Shown here: positions 7,964 through 11,932 of the stretch, one piece after another
How positions within the stretch are numbered: the stretch's first letter is position 1
Layout of the letters: every line of letters begins with the position of its first letter
DNA from: UTPRO1 sp031400185
GTDB lineage: Bacteria; Desulfobacterota; Binatia; UTPRO1
Assembly (NCBI GenBank): GCA_031400185.1
Contig: JANNPN010000100.1
Coordinates: forward strand, 1 to 11,932
Direction: 5' to 3'
Length of the DNA stretch: 11,932 nt
Notes under the pieces: generated by a model
What the model was told of the DNA's origin: nothing
The model's input: only the letters and a program-made list of their open reading frames with translations
Database searches by the model: none
Translations under genes and position numbers: made by a program

Positions 7964-7975
7964 CGCCCCTCCTCC
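7960..7975 (-). promoter_or_regulatory. ATGA stop/start overlap with internal ribosome site (translational coupling)
   Basis: On the - strand, GGAGGAG (7975-7969) sits within the last codons of the P450 gene, 5 bases before ATG (7963-7961). The P450 stop TGA (7962-7960) shares bases with that ATG. This arrangement normally gives coupled translation of the P450 and oxygenase genes. Confidence 0.85.
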
Positions 7976-9138
7976 GAACGAAACGCGGCGCGAAAGCCGC
8001 GATAGCCGTACAGCACGTTGTTCATCCCGACCTCCGCCGGGCCGACCTCGATCCTCGCGACCCGCCGGACCATCGCACGGAGCAGCGACTGCATCTCGAG
8101 CTGCGCCACGTGCGAGCCGGCGCAGCGATGGACACCGTGACCGAAGCCGAGGTGATCGCGGGCGTCGCGGCTGACGTCGAAGCGGTCGGGGTCGGGGAAT
8201 CGACGCTCGTCGCGGTTCCCGGACGCGAACAGGACCAGCACCCGCGCGCGCGCGGGGATGATCGTGCCGGCGACGTCGTATTCGGCAACCGCGAAGCGGC
8301 TGAAGGCCCGTACCGGCGCGTCCAGGCGCAGCGCCTCTTCGATCGCGCGCGGGATCAGCTCGGGGTCGGCGCGGATCAACGCCCATTGCTCGGGATGACT
8401 GCCGAGCTGGAAGAGCAGGTGGCCAAGGCCGAGAATCGTCGTGTCGAGGCTCGGCGCGATGTAGTCGACCAGCATGCTCGCGACGTCGGTCGGCTCGATC
8501 TTGCCGGCGTCGGCAGCGGAGAAGAGCTGGGCAGCCCATCCGGCCGGATCGATCGTCGCGCGTTCGACGCTCATCGCGTAGCCCAGCATCTCGAACACGA
8601 GCGGCGTCGCCACCCTGCCCCGCTCGTTCATCGGGCCGAGCACGTCGAACGTGGCCTTCGCCCAGTCGAGCATGCGCTCACGGCCGTCTTCCGGAAGCCC
8701 GACCAGATGCGAGACGATCGCGACAGGCAGGGGCTGCGCGAAGTCGGCGATGCCGTCGAAATCCTCGCGAGCGAGAAGATCGGTGACCAGCGCGTCGGCC
8801 AGCCGCTCGACCTCGCCCTGCACCGCGCGGAGCGCGCTCGGCATCATCGGCTTCATCAAGACGGCGCGCAGCTGGCGATGCACGTCGCCGTCGGTCGCGA
8901 GCGTGATGCGCGAGCCCTCGACGTTCGCCACGTCGTTCATGGCGACCCCGTGACCCGAGACGAGCACGCCGTCTGCGCGGAGCGCCGCCCGCACGTCGTC
9001 GAAGCGCCCAATCGCCCACGCGTCGTGCGCGGCGAGCCATACCGCGGGTCCGAGGTCGCGGATCGCGCGGTAGAGGGGATACGGATCGCGGATCGCCGCG
9101 TCGGTATAGAGGTCGGTGTCGAACGTCGGCGCGTTCAC
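7960..9138 (-). CDS. Cytochrome P450 monooxygenase
   Basis: Soluble bacterial-type P450 of 392 residues, the usual length for the class, with no membrane anchor. It would insert one oxygen atom into an organic substrate using electrons from a ferredoxin or similar partner not encoded nearby. Visible motifs: I-helix APSLDTT at 228-234; ExxR as E268-ALR271; haem loop FGHGVHRCAG at 332-341 with Cys339 as thiolate ligand; and an N-terminal DPYPLYRAIRDLGP segment typical of bacterial P450s. The start is GTG at 9138, preceded 7 bases upstream by a weak AGGT. It is the first gene of a pair with the downstream 2-oxoglutarate oxygenase, with a 4-base overlap. In the I-helix, proline replaces the usual A/G-G residue before x-D-T-T. 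Substrate cannot be read from the sequence. Confidence 0.95.
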   Translation of the reverse strand: MNAPTFDTDLYTDAAIRDPYPLYRAIRDLGPAVWLAAHDAWAIGRFDDVRAALRADGVLVSGHGVAMNDVANVEGSRITLATDGDVHRQLRAVLMKPMMPSALRAVQGEVERLADALVTDLLAREDFDGIADFAQPLPVAIVSHLVGLPEDGRERMLDWAKATFDVLGPMNERGRVATPLVFEMLGYAMSVERATIDPAGWAAQLFSAADAGKIEPTDVASMLVDYIAPSLDTTILGLGHLLFQLGSHPEQWALIRADPELIPRAIEEALRLDAPVRAFSRFAVAEYDVAGTIIPARARVLVLFASGNRDERRFPDPDRFDVSRDARDHLGFGHGVHRCAGSHVAQLEMQSLLRAMVRRVARIEVGPAEVGMNNVLYGYRGFRAAFRSEEGR

Positions 9139-9315
9139 GCCGTGGACCTACCCCACGCGAACGTTCCGACGCCAGCGCCGTCGACTCTCGCTCTGGGTTC
9201 GACAACGGAGTCGGTCTGCCGCGCGAGCACCGACCTGCGACACGACGGTCCGAGCGGGACGCGGAGGGACACGCCGCGTCGCACGGGGCATCGAAGCGCG
9301 GCGGGCCCGCGTCGC

Positions 9316-10374
9316 CTAGTGTGACCCGCCCGCCGCCGCCATGCCGCCCTCGCCCCCCGGCTTCAGCTGCGCCGCCGGGCGCTCGAGCACGCCCTTCTTG
9401 GTGAGCTCCGCGACCGCGGCGTCCATCGTCTGCATGCCGTGCTGCTGCCCGGTCTGCATCGCCGACGGGATCTGGTGCAGCTTGGCCTCGCGGATCAGGT
9501 TCCGGACGGCCGGGATGCCGATCAGGATCTCGGTCGCGGCGACGCGGCCGCCGCCCTTCTTCTTGAGGAGCTTCTGCGCGATCACGGCTTCCAACGACTC
9601 GGAGAGCATCGTCCGGATCTGGCCCTGCTGGCCCGACGGGAAGACGTCGATGATGCGGTCGATCGTCTTCGGCGCGCTCGAGGTGTGGAGCGTGCCGAAC
9701 ACGAGGTGGCCGGTCTCGGCGGCGGTGAGCGCCAGCGAGATGGTCTCGAGGTCGCGCATCTCGCCGACCAGGATCACGTCCGGATCCTCGCGGAGCGCGC
9801 TCTTGAGCGCGGCCGAGAACGAGCCCGTGTGCGGGCCGACCTCGCGCTGGTTCACCAGGCAGCGCTTGGACTGGTGCACGAACTCGATCGGATCCTCGAC
9901 GGTCAGGATGTGCGCGTCCCACGTGTTGTTGATGTGGTCGACCATCGCGGCGAGGGTCGTCGACTTGCCCGAGCCGGTCGGTCCGGTCACGAGCACGAGG
10001 CCGCGCTCGCGCGTGCAGAGTTGCTCGAAGATCGGCGGCAGGTTCAGCGACTCGAGCGAGGGGATGACGGTGGGAATGCGGCGGAGCACCGCGCCCGGGC
10101 CGCGGTTCTGCATGAAGACGTTCACGCGGAAGCGGCCGATGTCGGGCAGCGCGCACGCGAGGTCGAGCTCGTGCTCGGCCTGGAAGCGCGCTTTCTGGTC
10201 CGCGTTCAGCACGGCATCGACGCACGCCATGACGTCCTCCGGGCTCTGTACCGGGTAGTCGAGCGGTGCCAGGTCACCGTCGACCCGCAGGCGCGGCGAC
10301 TGGCCGGCGCTGAGGTGGAGGTCGGAGGCGTTCTTGTCGACGGCTTCGCGCAGCAGCTGTTCCATGGTCGGCAT
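9316..10374 (-). CDS. pilT: PilT, type IV pilus retraction ATPase
   Basis: Hexameric cytoplasmic ATPase that disassembles type IV pili to power twitching motility and DNA uptake. The 352 residues match the normal PilT length. An N-terminal PAS-like domain (ASDLHLSAG near 16-24) precedes the RecA-like core: Walker A GPTGSGKS (131-138), Asp box ILTVEDPIEF (156-165), Walker B DVILVGEMRD (199-208) and His box TGHLVFGTLHTSSA (221-234). The AVRNLIRE segment (289-296) followed by KLHQI is the PilT-specific signature separating it from PilB. The ATG at 10374 is chosen because MPTMEQLLREAV is the normal beginning and AAAGGGG lies 9 bases upstream. The frame runs 43 codons further up, but that part is Arg-rich and not PilT-like. 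A Gly/Ala-rich tail (339-352) follows the core. No other pilus gene is in view. The next gene downstream on this strand starts after 177 bases with no visible gene. Confidence 0.96.
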   Translation of the reverse strand: MPTMEQLLREAVDKNASDLHLSAGQSPRLRVDGDLAPLDYPVQSPEDVMACVDAVLNADQKARFQAEHELDLACALPDIGRFRVNVFMQNRGPGAVLRRIPTVIPSLESLNLPPIFEQLCTRERGLVLVTGPTGSGKSTTLAAMVDHINNTWDAHILTVEDPIEFVHQSKRCLVNQREVGPHTGSFSAALKSALREDPDVILVGEMRDLETISLALTAAETGHLVFGTLHTSSAPKTIDRIIDVFPSGQQGQIRTMLSESLEAVIAQKLLKKKGGGRVAATEILIGIPAVRNLIREAKLHQIPSAMQTGQQHGMQTMDAAVAELTKKGVLERPAAQLKPGGEGGMAAAGGSH

Positions 10375-10383
10375 GCGGTGGAT

Positions 10384-10390
10384 CCCCTTT
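10384..10390 (-). promoter_or_regulatory. Ribosome binding site of pilT
   Basis: On the - strand AAAGGGG ends 9 bases before ATG at 10374. It supports that start over the 43-codon upstream extension to 10503. Confidence 0.6.
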
Positions 10391-10492
10391 CGTCGCGCGC
10401 GCGGGAGGCGCGGAACCAGCGGATGCTGCTGCAAGAGACACGCCACGCGCGGGAAGCGTAAACGCGTGCGTGGTCCCGACCGCGCCCATTCC

Positions 10493-10518
10493 CGCGCCGA
10501 CACGCCACCGTCGGCGCG
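10493..10518. promoter_or_regulatory. Perfect 9-bp inverted repeat in the pilT/kinase divergent spacer
   Basis: CGCGCCGAC (10493-10501) and GTCGGCGCG (10510-10518) flank the 8-base loop ACGCCACC. It lies about 120 bases upstream of the pilT ATG and about 100 bases upstream of the kinase start. It could be an operator or a leader hairpin. In DNA this rich in G and C, chance is a real alternative. Confidence 0.35.
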
Positions 10519-10615
10519 TCGATCGGATGGCGCACGCGCGGCGACGAATGCTAACAGACGCGCCGATGCCGCATGTCACCTGCCCTGCCGCCTCGCGTGC
10601 GGCGCGCTCCGGGCC

Positions 10616-11452
10616 GTGAGCACAACGCGCCCCCGGATCGCCGTCGTCGGACACGCGCAGCACGTCACGCTCGCCGCCGTGCCGAGCCTGCCGCGCCCCG
10701 GTGACATCCTTCACCTCGAGCGGCCGATCTGGATGGCGGGCGGGGGCGGCGCGATCACGTTCTTCCAGCTCGTGCGGAGCCCCGCCGAGGTCCACTTCTT
10801 CACCGCGATCGGCGACGACGCCGCGGGGGCGGCGGTGGAGGACCGCCTGGTCGCGACCGGCGCGTCGATCCACGCCGCCCGCCGCGAGCCGCCCCACAGC
10901 TCCGACCTCGTGCTCGTGACTCCGGACGGCGAACGCACGATCGTCGTCATGCACCCGCCGCTGCAGGCACGCATCGACGACGCGCTTCCCTGGGACGTGT
11001 TCGCGACGTGCGACGCCGTCTTCTTCACGGGCCAGGACCCGACGATTCTGCGCGCGGCGCGGGCGGCACGTCTCGTCGTCGTAACCGCGCGCCGCGCGGC
11101 AGTCGTCGCCGCCGCCGGCGTCGAGGTCGACGTCGCGGTCGGCAGCCTCAACGACCCGCGCGAATCGTCCAACGATTACCCCGTCCCGCCGCGCGCCCTT
11201 GTGCTGACGGACGGCCCGCGCGGCGGCGACATCCGCACCGCCACCGGCACGGAACGCTTCGCGCCACCGCCGCCGCCGGCGCGAATCGTCGGCACCTACG
11301 GTGCCGGCGACAGCTTCGCTGGCGCCCTCACGTGGTATCTGGTCGCGGGCCTGGCGTTGAAAGACGCCTGCGAGCGCGCCGGTGCGCACGGCGCGGCGGT
11401 GCTGCGCGGCATCGATCCGATCGCGCACCAGCTGCCGCTTGCGGCGTGCTGA
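10616..11452 (+). CDS. PfkB/ribokinase-family kinase, short and motif-variant
   Basis: Predicted cytoplasmic ATP-dependent kinase of 278 residues for a sugar, nucleoside or similar hydroxyl-bearing substrate. The second PfkB signature is clear at GTYGAGDSFAGAL (226-238), with Asp232 as catalytic base. The first signature is recognisable as GGGGAITFFQL followed by FFTAIGDDAAG (42-71). LVLTDGPRGG (195-204) fits the nucleotide-site strand. Departures: Ile replaces the usual substrate-binding Asn of GGxGAN, Gly replaces Asp in DTxGAGD, and NxxE appears as NDPRE (179-183). The protein is also short for the family, which usually has about 300 or more residues. GTG at 10616 is chosen because TTRPRIAVVGH is the natural first strand. 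No clear ribosome site precedes it, and the upstream extension to 10334 is Arg-rich and overlaps pilT. Substrate is unknown. Confidence 0.82.
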   Translation: MSTTRPRIAVVGHAQHVTLAAVPSLPRPGDILHLERPIWMAGGGGAITFFQLVRSPAEVHFFTAIGDDAAGAAVEDRLVATGASIHAARREPPHSSDLVLVTPDGERTIVVMHPPLQARIDDALPWDVFATCDAVFFTGQDPTILRAARAARLVVVTARRAAVVAAAGVEVDVAVGSLNDPRESSNDYPVPPRALVLTDGPRGGDIRTATGTERFAPPPPPARIVGTYGAGDSFAGALTWYLVAGLALKDACERAGAHGAAVLRGIDPIAHQLPLAAC

Positions 11453-11584
11453 TCAACACACGAGAGTGACGTCGTCGAGGCCGCCGAAGATCTTCCGTCG
11501 AGCGTGCCGGAGCGCCGACTGTCCGCCGGTCGTCGGGTAGTACCTCAGTTTGATTCTCGCGCGGCGGAGCAATCGGAAGTGGTG
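11453..11584. other. Intergenic stretch after the kinase, nothing recognised
   Basis: First part of a 480-base gene-free tail (11453-11932). It holds a 10-base palindrome GAAGATCTTC (11486-11495) and no credible coding sequence, tRNA or T-run terminator. The rest of the tail is taken up by the repeats listed next. Confidence 0.5.
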
Positions 11585-11614
11585 GCAGCAGGCGGGCGCG
11601 TCGGGGATGGTTTC
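11585..11614 (+). repeat. 30-base flanking repeat, copy 1
   Basis: Begins GCAGCAGGCGGGCG and ends GTCGGGGATGGTTTC. It matches 11805-11834 in direct orientation with one mismatch (C at 11599, G at 11819). Its last 15 bases are the left terminal repeat of element copy 1. Confidence 0.85.
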
Positions 11615-11712
11615 TACGGTCGCCGGGTCGTTGCCGCCCAGCGCGTACTACCCGCCGGTGCCTCGCTGGCTTACGCACACGCGAGCTGGGGCTCCCCGGA
11701 GCCCTCCCTGAC
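11600..11712 (+). mobile_element. MITE-like short element, copy 1 (113 bp)
   Basis: A 113-base unit whose reverse complement recurs at 11820-11932 without any gap. The first 99 bases differ at five positions. Its left end GTCGGGGATGGTTTC is intact. Its right end (11698-11712, GGAGCCCTCCCTGAC) is a decayed inverted copy matching at 11 of 15 positions. There is no transposase inside. The size, terminal inverted repeats and second copy fit a miniature non-autonomous element or a large REP/BIME-like unit. Which of these it is cannot be told from one locus. Confidence 0.65.
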
Positions 11713-11730
11713 CCACCCGCCGCCGATGCG

Positions 11731-11787
11731 TCGAAGCCCGGACCGATCGACCGCGCACAGCGTCGCCAGCCAACTCGACGGCTTCGA
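11731..11787. repeat. Inner inverted arms in the spacer between the two elements
   Basis: TCGAAGCC (11731-11738) and GGCTTCGA (11780-11787) are perfect inverted 8-mers. They extend the pairing of the two element copies inwards. The right side carries extra bases with a short AGAAGATG tandem duplication (around 11787-11802). Confidence 0.6.
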
Positions 11788-11804
11788 GAAGATGAGAAGA
11801 TGAT

Positions 11805-11834
11805 GCAGCAGGCGGGCGGGTCGGGGATGGTTTC
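11805..11834 (+). repeat. 30-base flanking repeat, copy 2
   Basis: Same sequence as 11585-11614 with one mismatch, in direct orientation, although the element bodies next to the two copies are inverted. This is explained if the sequence is a terminal repeat present at both ends of each element. Confidence 0.85.
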
Positions 11835-11932
11835 GGGGAGCCGCAGCTCGCGTGTGCGAAAGCCAGCGAGGCACCGGCGGGCAGTATGCGCTGGGTGGCA
11901 ACGACCCGGCGACCGTAGAAACCATCCCCGAC
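11820..11932 (-). mobile_element. MITE-like short element, copy 2 (inverted, reaches window end)
   Basis: Inverted copy of 11600-11712. Its ends are a perfect 15-base inverted pair: GTCGGGGATGGTTTC at 11820-11834 and GAAACCATCCCCGAC at 11918-11932. The unit therefore ends, or its terminal repeat continues, exactly at the window edge. It appears the less decayed copy because both termini agree. No gene lies within. The short frames through it are discounted because most differences between the copies would change the encoded residue. Confidence 0.65.

Noticed and set aside
7964..8539. Upstream extension of the TauD-like frame to a 527-residue protein
   Set aside because: The extension lies inside the P450 gene and is Arg/Pro-rich noise. 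The ATGA overlap and ribosome site fix the start at 7963.
7819..9324. 501-codon + strand frame opposite the P450, and the 515-codon - strand frame at 8678-10225
   Set aside because: Both overlap strongly supported P450 and PilT frames and show only shadow composition.
10548..10553. TAGCAT on the - strand as a -10 box for pilT
   Set aside because: No -35 at an acceptable distance; the nearest GTGACA is 20 bases away and the match is weak.
11504..11925. Short frames of 99 codons (+, 11504-11803) and 84 codons (-, 11671-11925) over the repeats
   Set aside because: Comparing the two element copies in the longest shared frame, most differences change the residue, so there is no sign of protein constraint.
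1..11932. tRNA, rRNA, CRISPR array, riboswitch or integrase/attachment-site structures
   Set aside because: No tRNA-like cloverleaf, regularly spaced array, recognisable riboswitch core or recombinase gene was seen by eye. The only repeat arrays are the protein repeats and the two elements at the right end.

Overview
The window is uniformly very GC-rich. It carries a PilT twitching ATPase, exported c-type cytochrome-like and NHL-propeller proteins, a P450, a TauD-like oxygenase and a membrane fatty-acid desaturase. This suggests a free-living, two-membrane, aerobic or facultative bacterium. The style (large secreted Cys-rich or propeller proteins, proline-rich linkers, GTG/TTG starts) resembles uncultured deltaproteobacterial-type lineages such as Binatota. 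That placement is an impression, not a proven assignment.

Layout, left to right. (1) The 3' part of an acyl-CoA/acyl-lipid desaturase with an Arg-rich helical tail, + strand, cut by the window start. (2) A secreted protein with two tandem Cys-rich modules followed by an NHL-type beta-propeller, + strand, TTG start. (3) Convergent to it across 25 bases, on the - strand, a 1133-residue exported protein built like the hydrazine synthase alpha subunit: propeller, then two CxxCH haem c sites, then Ig-like and C-terminal modules. (4) Upstream of that gene, also on the - strand, a cytochrome P450 and a TauD/TfdA-type Fe(II)/2-oxoglutarate oxygenase joined by an ATGA overlap. (5) A pilT gene, - strand. 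(6) Divergent from pilT, a short, motif-variant PfkB-family kinase, + strand. (7) A 480-base tail without a credible gene. It holds two 113-bp copies of one short element in opposite orientation, the second with perfect 15-bp terminal inverted repeats and running to the window edge.

How the genes relate. The P450 and TauD-like enzyme are almost certainly co-expressed and probably oxidise the same or related small molecules. The two large exported proteins face each other and may both work in the envelope, but nothing in the sequence links them functionally. The desaturase, pilT and kinase look like ordinary chromosomal neighbours. The least explained sequence is the inverted pair of small elements at the right end. 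The HzsA-like cytochrome and the Cys-module/NHL fusion are the most interesting proteins.
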